Positions 9,253-21,610 of a stretch of 64,000 nucleotides of DNA are shown one piece after another; position 1 is the first letter of the stretch, and each line of letters begins with the position of its first letter. Below the pieces are notes generated by a model. It did no database searches, had not been told where the DNA came from, and saw only the letters and a program-made list of their open reading frames with translations. The stretch is from Nocardia suismassiliense. Its GTDB lineage: Bacteria; Actinomycetota; Actinomycetes; Mycobacteriales; Mycobacteriaceae. The DNA is taken from assembly GCF_900269665.1 (NCBI RefSeq), contig NZ_LT985361.1, forward strand, positions 5,971,808-6,035,807, read 5' to 3'. The position numbers were made by a program, and so were the translations under genes.

Positions 9253-9903
9253 CTATTGGGCCGGCTCTGGTTCGGCGTCACTGGGTGCAGGCGTGCGGTA
9301 GAACTCGCGGCCCCAGGCCAGACGCACGCGCTGGGCACGGCCGGGAGTGAGCAGGCCGACGAGGTCGTCAGCGAGGCGGGCGTAGTCGAATCCCTGTTTG
9401 GCTGTACGTAATTGCGTCACCAGACCACGAATGTGCATCAGCACCTCATCGATGGACTGCGCCGTGGCCACCGCCATGAATCGACGGGTCACAGCCTCGG
9501 CGCTTCGGCCCTCTGCCTGCGCCAGTATCCCCACTGCCCGCCCGAACGAGACCGCCGCGACGTGGGCTCGCACCGTCATCGATTGCTGGTGTGCAGCGAA
9601 CAACGTCAGCACCGAGTGTGCGGCCTGTTCAGCGACACTGGGCCCGAAGTCATCGGCGCTATCGGTTCCGCGCAGCGCTGTCGGCACGGCGGCAATCGTC
9701 GAATCCCAGATCTCAGGGACATCGCCTGCCGACTTACCCAGGCCGCGACGCAGTTTGGCCAGCTCCGCTCGTGCGACCGGCGATCGGCGCAAGTACTCCT
9801 CTTGGAGCCGGTTCAGCCGCCATTCCAAAGCCGCGCCAAGTGGGCCTAGGCGTCGCTGAGTGGGTTTCGCCGGCGCTTGTTCTTCGTTGTCGACTGTGCT
9901 CAC
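9253..9903 (-). CDS. cse2: Cascade small subunit Cse2 (Cas11)
   Basis: Helical small subunit that stabilises the R-loop in Cascade. The protein has 216 residues from GTG 9903, which overlaps the cse1 stop as GTGA; the upstream start at 9987 would lie inside cse1. Helical segments such as SPVARAELAKLRRGLGK and RRFMAVATAQSIDEVLMHIR fit the family, which is poorly conserved. Identity rests partly on the fixed position between cse1 and cas7. The Lys/Pro/Gln-rich first 25 residues are probably disordered. Confidence 0.93.
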   Translation of the reverse strand: MSTVDNEEQAPAKPTQRRLGPLGAALEWRLNRLQEEYLRRSPVARAELAKLRRGLGKSAGDVPEIWDSTIAAVPTALRGTDSADDFGPSVAEQAAHSVLTLFAAHQQSMTVRAHVAAVSFGRAVGILAQAEGRSAEAVTRRFMAVATAQSIDEVLMHIRGLVTQLRTAKQGFDYARLADDLVGLLTPGRAQRVRLAWGREFYRTPAPSDAEPEPAQ

Positions 9904-11558
9904 GCAATCACCATCTTCTCTGGTGTCGAGTCGTTGGGCCGGGTATCGGTGAGGGGTAATGCTTTTCGTAGCGCGGACCTGAGCCACAACTCGGCGCGGG
10001 ACACGTTGGCCAACTGCCCTCGAACCTGCCGCCCCACCCAGGCGGCGGGGGGTGCGGCCGAGACCAGTTCCGCGACAATGGGGTATGTGGCGTCACGGAC
10101 GGTGTGTTGCCACTGCGTCCGCGCTTCACCGAGATCGGCGCCGGGGGTTAGCGACGTCAACCATTGTCGGTAACGGGCGTCCAGCGCCGCATATAACTGC
10201 TCGCGAGCACGGTCGCCAGCACCTGATTTCGGTGCGGCGCCAGCGGCTTGGGCGATGTTCTCGGCGAAGCTCCATACCGCGAACGCCGCATGCTCGGCGT
10301 CGTCGACGGCATTCGTCGCTGTCTGACCCGCGGCCGGTTTGTCCTGGCGCAACAGGATCACCGGCAGCGGCAGCAGGTCCTCGACGATCTCGGCGAACGT
10401 GGCGCTCTGCGCCCCGTATTCCGCTCCCATGATCCGCACCCGTGGCGTATACCGTTCCGGCAGCAGGTCTTTCGATCCCAGACTGCCGATCCACTGCAAG
10501 ATCCCTGGCGCCAGTCGCGGTTGCGGATCCGCGCCTCGGGCCGTCGGGCGACCCGAAACCGTGGGTAGCATCGCGCCGATACCCCGCCATACCGAGCGCT
10601 CTGGGTCATGGGTCAACGGCATATAGACCACGGTCTTATGCTTCTTCGACTGCGGTTCGCTGTATCGCCAGCACGTGTGCGGATCCATGTCGTTGCGGTT
10701 CTGCGGAACGATCCTGTCCCCGTTGGCCAGCACGACCCCTGTAACCCCTGTGTGGTCGCCTACCAGGCGGATACGACGCGTCTGCCACGTATACAGATCG
10801 ATCGCACCGTGCGGCGGGCGCTCCTTCCCCGCTGGTGTATCCGGATCGCGCTCCCATGGCGGAACGTCACCCGCACCGCCGATGGTGACGTACGGGTTGT
10901 CTTCGTAGGCAACGATGTTCAGCAGCAGAGTCTCCCGCAGAGTCTCGCCCTGCGGCAGCACTCCTCCGATCTGGCCCGACCAGCCGGTGCCGATCGGATA
11001 CCCTTTCCCGTTCTTGACTGTGTTGTCGCCGACGGCTCCGGACTTGATCCCCGACGGATCGAACGCATGCGCGTGCACTAGCCAGCGCGCCGCCTCCGCC
11101 GCCTCGATCCGGCGAAGACTCGCTGCAGACCGAGCGGTGAAAAACGGCTGCCCGTTCGGCACGTCCGCGACGAGCTTTTCCAGCCCCGACACCTCCTGCT
11201 TCGCCGTGTGCAACCCGGCGACCTGGAAAAACGGGGCCTCGGCGTCGAACAGGTCGAACCGATGACGAAGCGGATCAACATAAGCGCGAACACGATCCAG
11301 CGGCAGTGCCTCCGCGGCCCACAGATCGTGCCACTGATCTGCATCGGTCGGCCCATCGATCGCTCGATGCATAAGCGCCAGTAGCATCCGCGTGATCGCG
11401 AACCCCTGTGTCGACACCTCCCCACCGATCGTCGTCAGATCCCTTGCCTGCTCCAACAATTCGAGTATCGACAGCCTCCGCTCGCGACCATCGACTCCGA
11501 GCGCGAGTATCCAAGGCTCGTCGAGCAAGTTGAATCCCTGCCTATTTGGGCCATTCAT
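9900..11558 (-). CDS. cse1: Cascade large subunit Cse1 (Cas8e)
   Basis: Recognises the PAM and recruits Cas3. The 552-residue protein starts with NLLDEPWILALGVDGRERRL, the Cse1 N-terminal motif, and includes PFFQVAGLHT, NTVKNGKGYP and a C-terminal four-helix region. Its length matches the family (about 500-560). ATG 11558 overlaps cas3 (ATGA) and the stop overlaps the cse2 GTG, so the genes are translationally coupled. Confidence 0.96.
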   Translation of the reverse strand: MNGPNRQGFNLLDEPWILALGVDGRERRLSILELLEQARDLTTIGGEVSTQGFAITRMLLALMHRAIDGPTDADQWHDLWAAEALPLDRVRAYVDPLRHRFDLFDAEAPFFQVAGLHTAKQEVSGLEKLVADVPNGQPFFTARSAASLRRIEAAEAARWLVHAHAFDPSGIKSGAVGDNTVKNGKGYPIGTGWSGQIGGVLPQGETLRETLLLNIVAYEDNPYVTIGGAGDVPPWERDPDTPAGKERPPHGAIDLYTWQTRRIRLVGDHTGVTGVVLANGDRIVPQNRNDMDPHTCWRYSEPQSKKHKTVVYMPLTHDPERSVWRGIGAMLPTVSGRPTARGADPQPRLAPGILQWIGSLGSKDLLPERYTPRVRIMGAEYGAQSATFAEIVEDLLPLPVILLRQDKPAAGQTATNAVDDAEHAAFAVWSFAENIAQAAGAAPKSGAGDRAREQLYAALDARYRQWLTSLTPGADLGEARTQWQHTVRDATYPIVAELVSAAPPAAWVGRQVRGQLANVSRAELWLRSALRKALPLTDTRPNDSTPEKMVIA

Positions 11559-14425
11559 GAGTGGATACCCGCTTCTCTCGATGAATCGACGGCGCTATGA
11601 GGGTTGGCTTCCTCGGCAGCCAATATCCGCAGTCCCGAATCTGGGGTGTAGTGCACACCTCGACCGGCGATCTCACCGAAACCGTCCTGATCGAGCACTA
11701 AGACCGGAAGGCGGTAGATCAATGGCGAAAATTCCCACTGTTCCGGGGTTGCAGCCCACAGTTCGCTCTCTGCCCGTTCGGTGCTGAACTCGAGTGGCAG
11801 CCGCAGCGAGCATGTAGCCATGATCTGGGCCAGCTGATCTGACGGTGTCGATTCACGAGGCACTCGGCGGTTGCCGTGATCTTCCGCCAGCCATGAGGGG
11901 GTGAACCAATCAGCATCAGTGTGTTGCTGGACCACGATTACCTCGAGGCTGGGAGCACCGTCGCGGACCTGCCCTTGTCCTTGAGAATGATCCTCGGTTT
12001 CGCCGACATCTGCTGCAATCCAGCCGACGATCGAGTTGCCAGGCCGCGCAGGCTCTTTGAGTTGAAACTTCTCCGCATTCGCCGCGCGCAGTGCGCATCG
12101 GTCCAGCCAGCTCTGACGCGCAGCATTCATTGCGTCCTGCCACGACTCCGGCCCTGCCTGCTCAAGGCCGTATGCGTGCTGAACCAATGGTGCGATGTCG
12201 TCGGGCAGACGAATTACATGACCTAGATGTGGGAGGAGAACTGCGGCCGCACGCAGCAGTGGATGCTCACCATAGACATGCCGTGCCGCTGCGGGTTCCA
12301 GCTCGGGTACTCCCGCAGTGAACTCCACACCGGCGATGTAAGTCTGCGCGGTTCGAAGTTTGGGTGGCCTCTCAACCTGGTTTTCGCCGCGTTGGTGGCG
12401 GTGCAACCGGCCCATTCTCTGCAGGACCAAGTCGATAGGGGCCAGATCAGTGACCAGCAGGTCGAAGTCGATATCCAGCGATTGTTCGACCACTTGTGAG
12501 GCGACAACGATATGCCGGGCGGGCCTTTGCTGAGCCCGATCGAGTGACCCGAAGCTATCGAGAAGCTCAATGTCCTTGCGCATCCGATCCGCGGCGATGA
12601 ACCGTGCATGTACCACAGTCACGTCACCGGGAAAGTGACGTTCCAGTTCGGCGGCTGTGGCCAGTACACGGCGGACGGTGTTCCGGATGACCAGTGCACA
12701 GCCCCCGCCGGACAGCTTGTCCTCCAGCAGCGCAACCAAATCGGCCGCATCGTCATCGACCTTCCCGCCAAGCGAACACACCTGCACCGAGGTGCTCCGG
12801 CCCGAAGACTCGATCCGGCGGTGCCGCACCGCGGCACCTGTTGTCCACGACAGGATCGGATAGCCCTCGACATCACTCATGGGTGGCGGAGCAGTGCGAT
12901 GACAACCGCGCCGGTACGCCGCCATCAGCTCCTGGCGACGATCAGCGGGCAACGTTGCCGACAATGCAATCACTGGAACCCGATAGGTGCCCAACCAGGT
13001 CAGTACCTTCGTCAGGTAGGAATTCATGTAAGCGTCGTAGGCGTGCACTTCATCCAGCACGACGACCTTGCCGGCCAGCCCCAGGTGCCGAAGCATCAAA
13101 TGCCGAGACTTCAATGCCGCGAACAGCAGCTGGTCGATGGTCCCCACCGAGAAGTTCGCCAACTGAGCCTTTTTTCGGCCTGACAACCACGCGTGTGCTG
13201 TAACCGCATGGTGGGCGACACTTTTACTACCGATACCCGAGTCGCAGTCGATCTCTGCGTGACCAGTTCTCCCGTCCCGTACGAGTCCTTGGAACAGTCG
13301 GTTCAGCCTGGCTTTGCCGTGCCCGAGGGTGATCGATCCACCTACCTGCTGACCGTCATCGCCCAAACGGTCAAGCCAATCGACGACGCGAGCGAACATC
13401 GCGTCACTGGTTGCTTGCGTGGGCAGCGCCACCAGCAGCCCGCCTGCACCCCACCGTTGCGCCATGATCTCCGCTGCGGCCAGGGCCGCTTCGGTCTTCC
13501 CCTCCCCCATCGGTGCCTCGATGATCAGCAGCCCCGGCTCACTCATCGCCCTAGCAACATCGCACGCGGCGACCTGAACCGGCCGCACTCTCGCGCCCGG
13601 CGGCAACGAGAATCGCGTCGCGAAAACGTCCGACACCTCATCCGGTATCACCGAGGGGATCCACGGCACAGGCAGAGCCAGAGCCGCCAAGGCACGACTC
13701 GATCGTTGGGGGTCGATCACCGCCTCCGGCAGTTCTCCGGTATGGAACGGCAACAGCTCCTCGTTGCTGGCGATCCAATCCGAGACGATGACGATCCCCG
13801 TCACCAGAACTTGGAACCGCACCGACAGCCTCAACTCACGCCAACCGTCGAGGTAGTTCAGCACCTCCGAACGTTCGGCCATGCGGCACAACAGTTCTCG
13901 CTGAACCTGCACCCACTTGCCTTCGCCGAACAGGTGCGGATAGCTTTGCGGCAGCAGCCGATCGTCCTCATCGGGCGGCGCTCCGTGGTGGCCCCCGAGA
14001 ACCACTCCCCACGCGGCTGCCCACCGTCGAGACCATCCTCTTTCCACCAGCCAGCCGATCAGCAGATGATGCCCTGCCACCGTATGATGAGCCAACTGCC
14101 GGTCAGCCATTTCACGCCGGTTGAGAGGCATATACAAACCATGCTCGCGCATCCGCTGAGCGAGTCCCTCGTGTTGAATTGCGAAGGCAGGCGTGGCTTT
14201 TCCGAGATCATGAACCCCCGCCAAGAACCGTATCGCGCACCGCGCCGCCTCGCAGTCACCACCTAGCTCCTTCACCAACAGCTCGACAACACCCGGTGCG
14301 AGCCAGTGGTCGAACAGATGACAGGCAACATCCGCAGAATCATCCATGTGCTGCCACAGCGGCAGCCACTCACCAGCAGCATTCGGCGACTTCGCCCACA
14401 CCGATCGAGCAGCCTCGCTCAACAC
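11555..14425 (-). CDS. cas3: CRISPR-associated nuclease-helicase Cas3
   Basis: Single-strand nuclease and 3'-5' helicase that degrades DNA opened by Cascade. The 956-residue protein has an N-terminal HD domain (GVHDLGKATPAF near residue 71, then AHHTVAGHH and GGHHGAPP), a Walker A loop APMGEGKTEA near residue 305, a DEVHAYDAYM box, LSATLP, VASQVVEQSLDIDFD and QRMGRLHRHQR. The C-terminal accessory domain follows. GTG 14425 has AAGGGG about ten bases upstream and is preferred to the TTG just before it. It is the first gene of the cas operon. Confidence 0.96.
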   Translation of the reverse strand: MLSEAARSVWAKSPNAAGEWLPLWQHMDDSADVACHLFDHWLAPGVVELLVKELGGDCEAARCAIRFLAGVHDLGKATPAFAIQHEGLAQRMREHGLYMPLNRREMADRQLAHHTVAGHHLLIGWLVERGWSRRWAAAWGVVLGGHHGAPPDEDDRLLPQSYPHLFGEGKWVQVQRELLCRMAERSEVLNYLDGWRELRLSVRFQVLVTGIVIVSDWIASNEELLPFHTGELPEAVIDPQRSSRALAALALPVPWIPSVIPDEVSDVFATRFSLPPGARVRPVQVAACDVARAMSEPGLLIIEAPMGEGKTEAALAAAEIMAQRWGAGGLLVALPTQATSDAMFARVVDWLDRLGDDGQQVGGSITLGHGKARLNRLFQGLVRDGRTGHAEIDCDSGIGSKSVAHHAVTAHAWLSGRKKAQLANFSVGTIDQLLFAALKSRHLMLRHLGLAGKVVVLDEVHAYDAYMNSYLTKVLTWLGTYRVPVIALSATLPADRRQELMAAYRRGCHRTAPPPMSDVEGYPILSWTTGAAVRHRRIESSGRSTSVQVCSLGGKVDDDAADLVALLEDKLSGGGCALVIRNTVRRVLATAAELERHFPGDVTVVHARFIAADRMRKDIELLDSFGSLDRAQQRPARHIVVASQVVEQSLDIDFDLLVTDLAPIDLVLQRMGRLHRHQRGENQVERPPKLRTAQTYIAGVEFTAGVPELEPAAARHVYGEHPLLRAAAVLLPHLGHVIRLPDDIAPLVQHAYGLEQAGPESWQDAMNAARQSWLDRCALRAANAEKFQLKEPARPGNSIVGWIAADVGETEDHSQGQGQVRDGAPSLEVIVVQQHTDADWFTPSWLAEDHGNRRVPRESTPSDQLAQIMATCSLRLPLEFSTERAESELWAATPEQWEFSPLIYRLPVLVLDQDGFGEIAGRGVHYTPDSGLRILAAEEANPHSAVDSSREAGIHS

Positions 14426-14866
14426 CAAAGACCGACCCCTTACGAAAGAATCCGCCCCGAAATTCCGGGAATGCCCAACACTGTCTCACCCCCCACCGAC
14501 AAGTTCGCGGCGCCTCCGGAATGCCCAGAAGCTCAACGACTTCCGGCAACAGTACTCGCGAAACAAACTGTGCAAGCGCACTTCTAGCAAGCCACAACAG
14601 AAACATCGAAATGACCAACCGACCGGTTCTCCTGCCCGACGTACCAACCACCACCACGCACAGCAACGCGGTACAACCAACCCAGCCCTACCTCGCACCG
14701 CTGAAGCTCACCTCACCCAGCGAGCTCCACAGTCGGGCGCTCCCGTCACCAATAACCTTCATGCAGCGGACCATGCCTCTAACATCGGCATCAATCACGG
14801 GCAACACATCTCCCAGCAGGCGCGGCAACACTCGTCACGTTCGTTGCACAGCCGGTCGTCCTTGGG
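14426..14866. other. Noncoding region upstream of cas3, between operon start and array 2
   Basis: These roughly 440 bases contain no convincing gene; the minus-strand frame at 14370-14666 overlaps cas3 and looks like chance coding. The region should carry the cas operon promoter on the minus strand. The right end (about 14805-14831) contains a weakly repeat-like stretch (CAGCAGGCGCGGCAACAC) that may be a further eroded repeat of array 2. No clear -10/-35 pair was identified. Confidence 0.5.
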
Positions 14867-15744
14867 GGGTCATCCCCACGTGCACGGGAGCACTGACGAA
14901 TCTGGATCTGAAAGCCAATCCGCAGAACATCCCCGCGTGCGTGGGGAGCACGACATGGATTGTCATCAGAGATTCCAAATACAGGGATCATCCCCGCGTG
15001 CGTGGGGAGCACCGCCGCCGCCCTGGTCAGTGCGCCGTCACTGGCGGATCATCCCCGCGTGCGTGGGGAGCACTTCGCGACGGTCTCGACGCTGAATTTG
15101 GTGCGCGGATCATCCCCGCGTGCGTGGGGAGCACCGGATTCGTCACAGCCCTACCTCCCTGTCACTGGGATCATCCCCGCGTGCGTGGGGAGCGCGCCCT
15201 CAAATTGCCGACCTCCGCGGCAGCCGACGGATCATCCCCGCGTGCGTGGGGAGCACGCGCAGGGGTCGTTTGCCGCCGCTGTCCAGGGCGGATCATCCCC
15301 GCGTGCGTGGGGAGCACCATCGCGAACCGGGTTCCATTCAACAACTCGGGGGATCATCCCCGCGTGCGTGGGGAGCACTTGTTAAAGGTCTCGTCGGCGT
15401 CAGAGAATTGCGGATCATCCCCGCGTGCGTGGGGAGCACTCAATGCTTGGGGTAAAACTTGCCGTGCTCGCCGGATCATCCCCGCGTGCGTGGGGAGCAC
15501 TTCGCGTTTGGCCTTCGCAAGGTCTTGGTCGAAGGATCATCCCCGCGTGCGTGGGGAGCACGGCAAGCGGTTTCCATATCTCCGATACATGTAAGGATCA
15601 TCCCCGCGTGCGTGGGGAGCACCTCCCGCGCACCGACACCTCACGCCGGTAGAGCGGATCATCCCCGCGTGCGTGGGGAGCACGAGTACCTGGCCACGTT
15701 CCTCGGTCGCTGGTCCGGATCATCCCCGCGTGCGTGGGGAGCAC
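14867..15744 (-). CRISPR. Type I-E CRISPR array 2 (15 repeats)
   Basis: Thirteen near-perfect 28-base repeats start at 14985 and recur every 61 bases to 15717; two degenerate copies at 14867 and 14924 extend the left end. On the minus strand the repeat begins GTGCTCCCCACG and ends GGGGATGATCC. It differs from array 1 in the inner stem and at one base of the 5' handle. A variant copy lies at 15168. Decay at the left and a leader at the right give the same orientation as array 1. The array lies upstream of cas3 and just past the glycyl-tRNA synthetase gene. Confidence 0.98.
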
Positions 15745-15824
15745 ACTTCTTGACCTGGTCGTTTACCTCATGATTTCCAGGTTTTCGATCGGTTTGTTCC
15801 GCCCTTCCTAGGTGTTAGCAATGG
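15745..15824 (-). promoter_or_regulatory. CRISPR leader of array 2
   Basis: The 80 bases between the last repeat and the glycyl-tRNA synthetase stop begin ACTTCTTGACCTGG and have CGGTTTGTT at 15790-15798, again 46 bases from the repeat. Both match the leader of array 1. The sequence between the two motifs is not conserved, so they are likely to be functional (integration complex or promoter elements). Confidence 0.85.
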
Positions 15825-18914
<3,090 letters not shown>

Positions 18915-18923
18915 CGCGCGATC

Positions 18924-20321
18924 CTATCGGCCTTTCCCAGTCGTCGAGGCGGCACCCACACTCGGTAAGCCCAACCCCGTGACCTGCTTAGAGGTGAAGA
19001 AACTCGGCAGATGACAGCCGCCGCGGCACGCCTCGGCGACCACGCAGCCCGCGCAGGTGTCGCGGGTCCTGACTGCGGCATGGACTCGCTCAGTCAGATT
19101 TGGCCACAGCTCGGCGACTCGGTGCTCGGCGAGACGTCCGAAGTAGACGTTGCTGTGCGGGCAGTTGCGGAGCCGACCGTCGTAACTGACGCTGCCCCAG
19201 ACCATCCCGGATTCGCAGTGACCGACGATTTGTGAGGACCGCAACGCCAGGGTTGGATCATCGGCGTGCAGCGGCATGTCCGTGTCGCTGGTGCACAGCT
19301 TTTGCGCACAAGGCCAGGCCACGCTCATGCCGGCGCATTCGGCGGCGGTCAATTGGTCGATCTGACGCATCAACGGCAGGGTCACCGACACCGGCACCCC
19401 GTACTGGTCGTCGTTGCGTCCGGTGGGCACGTAGCGCATCACACCGAACTCGCGCACGCCGATACGGTGCACGTCGCGGATGACATCGAGCGCGCCGGGG
19501 ATGTTGTCCTTGACCAGGGTGAGTTCCGCGACGACGTTGATACCAGCGTCTTGCAGCAGTTGCATCGCTGTGATGGCTTTGTCGTAGGCGCGGGGGTGGC
19601 CGGTGAGTTGGTTGTGTTGGTCTCGGTCACCGTGAATGGACACCAGAGCGCATCGCACGTTGGCTGCGGCGAGGCGGGCGGCGCGTTCGGCAGTGATGAA
19701 GTGGCCGTTGGTGAAGATGACCTGGTAGAGGCCGAGTCTGCCGCCGTGCTCGAAGATGTCCATCGCGTCCGGGTGTAGCAGGGTCTCGCCACCGCTGTAG
19801 CGGATGACGAAGCACCCCTGTGCGGCGCACTCGTCCAGGATCGTCGTGGCCAGGTCGGTGGGTATGTGTTTCTCGGGCAGCTCGCGGACGGCGCGGCGGA
19901 CATCGCGATCCGACATCGTGGGGTCGATCTTCCAGACGTTGTAGCAGAACCCGCAGTTCCAGTTGCAGACCGCGGTCAGCTCGATCTCCAGGCGCAGCGG
20001 GAAGCCTAACGGAGCGTCGAATCCCTTATCGATCTCATGGAGTGATCCTCCGGGGCGGCTCGACGGGGGTGAGGCGTTGGTGAGGTTGGCAACGAGGGCG
20101 TCGAGGTCCGCGCCGACAATCTCGGGGTTGGCTCGGAAGTGGCCGCTGATGCTGTCGATCACCGTTTGCCGGTCTGCACCGGAAAAGATCTGGGACACCA
20201 TCTGTTTGGCTACTGAGTTGCGGAGCCGATGGAAGGTTCCCGACCGCGGATGGAAGAGCAGGCCGAGGTCGTGGCGGTAGCGCAGTGTGGCGGGAAGGCT
20301 GTCGAACGCTGTGGTCATCAT
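18924..20321 (-). CDS. RiPP-type radical SAM/SPASM enzyme with N-terminal PqqD-like domain
   Basis: Predicted peptide-modifying radical SAM enzyme of 465 residues. Residues 1-85 form a PqqD-like recognition element (DLGLLFHPRSGTFHRLRN, then QTVIDSISGHF). The 4Fe-4S motif CNWNCGFC is at 119-126, followed by IRYSGGETLLHPDAMDIFEH. The C-terminal part, with NCPHSN and CAGCVVAEACRGGC, is a SPASM-type auxiliary-cluster domain. This architecture is typical of maturases that form carbon-carbon, thioether or similar links in ribosomal peptides. The ATG at 20321 overlaps the upstream stop as ATGA; a second ATG follows directly. The chemistry cannot be read from sequence. Confidence 0.92.
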   Translation of the reverse strand: MMTTAFDSLPATLRYRHDLGLLFHPRSGTFHRLRNSVAKQMVSQIFSGADRQTVIDSISGHFRANPEIVGADLDALVANLTNASPPSSRPGGSLHEIDKGFDAPLGFPLRLEIELTAVCNWNCGFCYNVWKIDPTMSDRDVRRAVRELPEKHIPTDLATTILDECAAQGCFVIRYSGGETLLHPDAMDIFEHGGRLGLYQVIFTNGHFITAERAARLAAANVRCALVSIHGDRDQHNQLTGHPRAYDKAITAMQLLQDAGINVVAELTLVKDNIPGALDVIRDVHRIGVREFGVMRYVPTGRNDDQYGVPVSVTLPLMRQIDQLTAAECAGMSVAWPCAQKLCTSDTDMPLHADDPTLALRSSQIVGHCESGMVWGSVSYDGRLRNCPHSNVYFGRLAEHRVAELWPNLTERVHAAVRTRDTCAGCVVAEACRGGCHLPSFFTSKQVTGLGLPSVGAASTTGKGR

Positions 20322-21343
20322 GCTGCCCTTCGCGCTTTTGCCGGGGTGAGTCGTTCCAGCAGGCTGTGTACGTCGGCGGTGGCTCGATTCAGCGGCACCC
20401 GGTACTCGCCGGCGAGGGATGCCGCGATCGCGTCGAGGTCGTATCCGGCGTAGGCGAGGTCGATGATTCGTTCTGCGGTCGTGTTGCGGACACGGACGCA
20501 GGTGTCGGTTTGCCAGTCGTGCAGCAGCTTCAGCTCGCGGTTGTAGCGGTAGTGGCGCAGGATCCACTGCGGGCTACCGAACTCGGCTGCGTCGATCACG
20601 CGGTAGATGGCTGTGGCCTCGTCCAGATGGTCTCGGACAGAGGGGCGTTGCAGCAGCCGATGGGCGTACTCAGCGACCCGGCGATCGGCGATGCCGATTC
20701 CGAGGCCGGTGATCTGCTGAAAGCACGTCGAGAGCAGAACGTCGACGAGGCTGAAGTCGCCGACCACGAACGGGCCGCCGCTGTTGCCGAGGAGCGCGGC
20801 CACGGTGTCGCATACCCAGCGGGCTTGTTCGACCGCGCCCGCATTGAGCTCCGAGGGTGGTTGCGGGCGTATAGATTTCGCGTACGGCGCATCATCGATC
20901 AAAAGCGACAGATCGTGTGAGGCCCATGCACTCAGAGTCCGGATTCTGGCGCGTTGCGCCGCGGTTGACCCCGTCAGCGCGGCGCCAGAAGCTGAAGCGA
21001 TGTCGTCGAGGTACTCGGCAATGGAGACCACGTCGGCAGCGATGGCGCGGGTGTCGGTGTCGACCAGGATCGGCACGCGCGGTAGCAGCTCCGCCACGGA
21101 ACCCGCGAGCAGTCCCTCGGTATCGAGTACCTGCAGGTCGGTGAACGCGCATTGGCAGCCGATATGTGCTTCACGTTCCTCGATGACGTCACCGACCGTC
21201 AGGACGCCCTCGGGTGTTTCGGTAGTCGGCCAATCCAGTTCGATCCGCCGCTCTTCGAAGGAGATCTGCTTCTCCCGCAGGATGATTCGGCCACGCATGG
21301 ACCAGCCGGAAAAGTGCAGGTCTCCGACGTACAGGATCAACAT
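20318..21343 (-). CDS. Glutathione S-transferase-fold protein with C-terminal PqqD-like domain
   Basis: The 341-residue protein begins with a thioredoxin-like GST half (MLILYVGDLHFSGWSMRGRI near the start and RVPILVDTDTRAIAADVVSI later) and an all-helical GST C-terminal half (to about residue 235). The last 80 residues (ERIIDLAYAGYDLDAIAASL, then VPLNRATADVHSLLERL) read as a PqqD-like, RiPP-recognition-type winged helix. A Ser near residue 13 sits where GST catalytic Ser/Cys/Tyr residues lie. ATG 21343 follows GGAGAT and is preferred to 21406. The stop overlaps the radical SAM start. Actinomycetes use mycothiol rather than glutathione, so its thiol substrate is unclear; the domain fusion points to work on the upstream peptide. 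Confidence 0.82.
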   Translation of the reverse strand: MLILYVGDLHFSGWSMRGRIILREKQISFEERRIELDWPTTETPEGVLTVGDVIEEREAHIGCQCAFTDLQVLDTEGLLAGSVAELLPRVPILVDTDTRAIAADVVSIAEYLDDIASASGAALTGSTAAQRARIRTLSAWASHDLSLLIDDAPYAKSIRPQPPSELNAGAVEQARWVCDTVAALLGNSGGPFVVGDFSLVDVLLSTCFQQITGLGIGIADRRVAEYAHRLLQRPSVRDHLDEATAIYRVIDAAEFGSPQWILRHYRYNRELKLLHDWQTDTCVRVRNTTAERIIDLAYAGYDLDAIAASLAGEYRVPLNRATADVHSLLERLTPAKARRAA

Positions 21344-21425
21344 CAGATCTCCTCGAATAGCGCGGGCCGAGGCGAGACGGACGCGAGAACTTGCTGTAAC
21401 TCGCACCCGCCCGACCCGGGGTTGA

Positions 21426-21515
21426 TCAGTTGCACTGACGGCTGATGATTTCCTTGGTCTCCACCTCGGGCGCTTCGTACTCTTCGGCGTCTGCGACGAC
21501 GATCTGTTGTGCCAT
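21426..21515 (-). CDS. Candidate RiPP precursor peptide, 29 residues
   Basis: A 29-codon ORF with AAGGGAGA about eight bases before its ATG (21515) opens the operon. It starts MAQQIVVADAEEYEAP, is acidic through the middle, and ends EIISRQCN before TGA. An acidic leader followed by a short C-terminal stretch holding a single Cys is the usual shape of a radical SAM RiPP substrate; the last few residues (about SRQCN) are the likely core. It lies 82 bases upstream of the GST-fold gene on the same strand. Precursor status is inferred from size, ribosome-binding site and position; no known precursor family was recognised. Confidence 0.75.
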   Translation of the reverse strand: MAQQIVVADAEEYEAPEVETKEIISRQCN

Positions 21516-21610
21516 GACTTGTTCTCCCTTCGAACGCATTCGGGTCGCTTGTACCATTCGAGTCTTCACCGCCGAACACGGCCGAACCATCCCGTCTACC
21601 TGCCGTGTTC

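Noticed and set aside
14370..14666. Minus-strand ORF upstream of and overlapping cas3
   Set aside because: It overlaps the cas3 start in another frame and looks like a chance hydrophobic frame.
14179..15773. Plus-strand ORFs across CRISPR array 2 and the cas3 start, with HPRVRGEH-like repeats
   Set aside because: Again translations of the array, overlapping the cas3 gene on the other strand.
18923..20567. Longer form of the radical SAM protein starting at 20567
   Set aside because: The added 82 residues are an Arg/His/Pro-rich shadow of the GST-fold gene; the ATGA overlap at 20321 is decisive.
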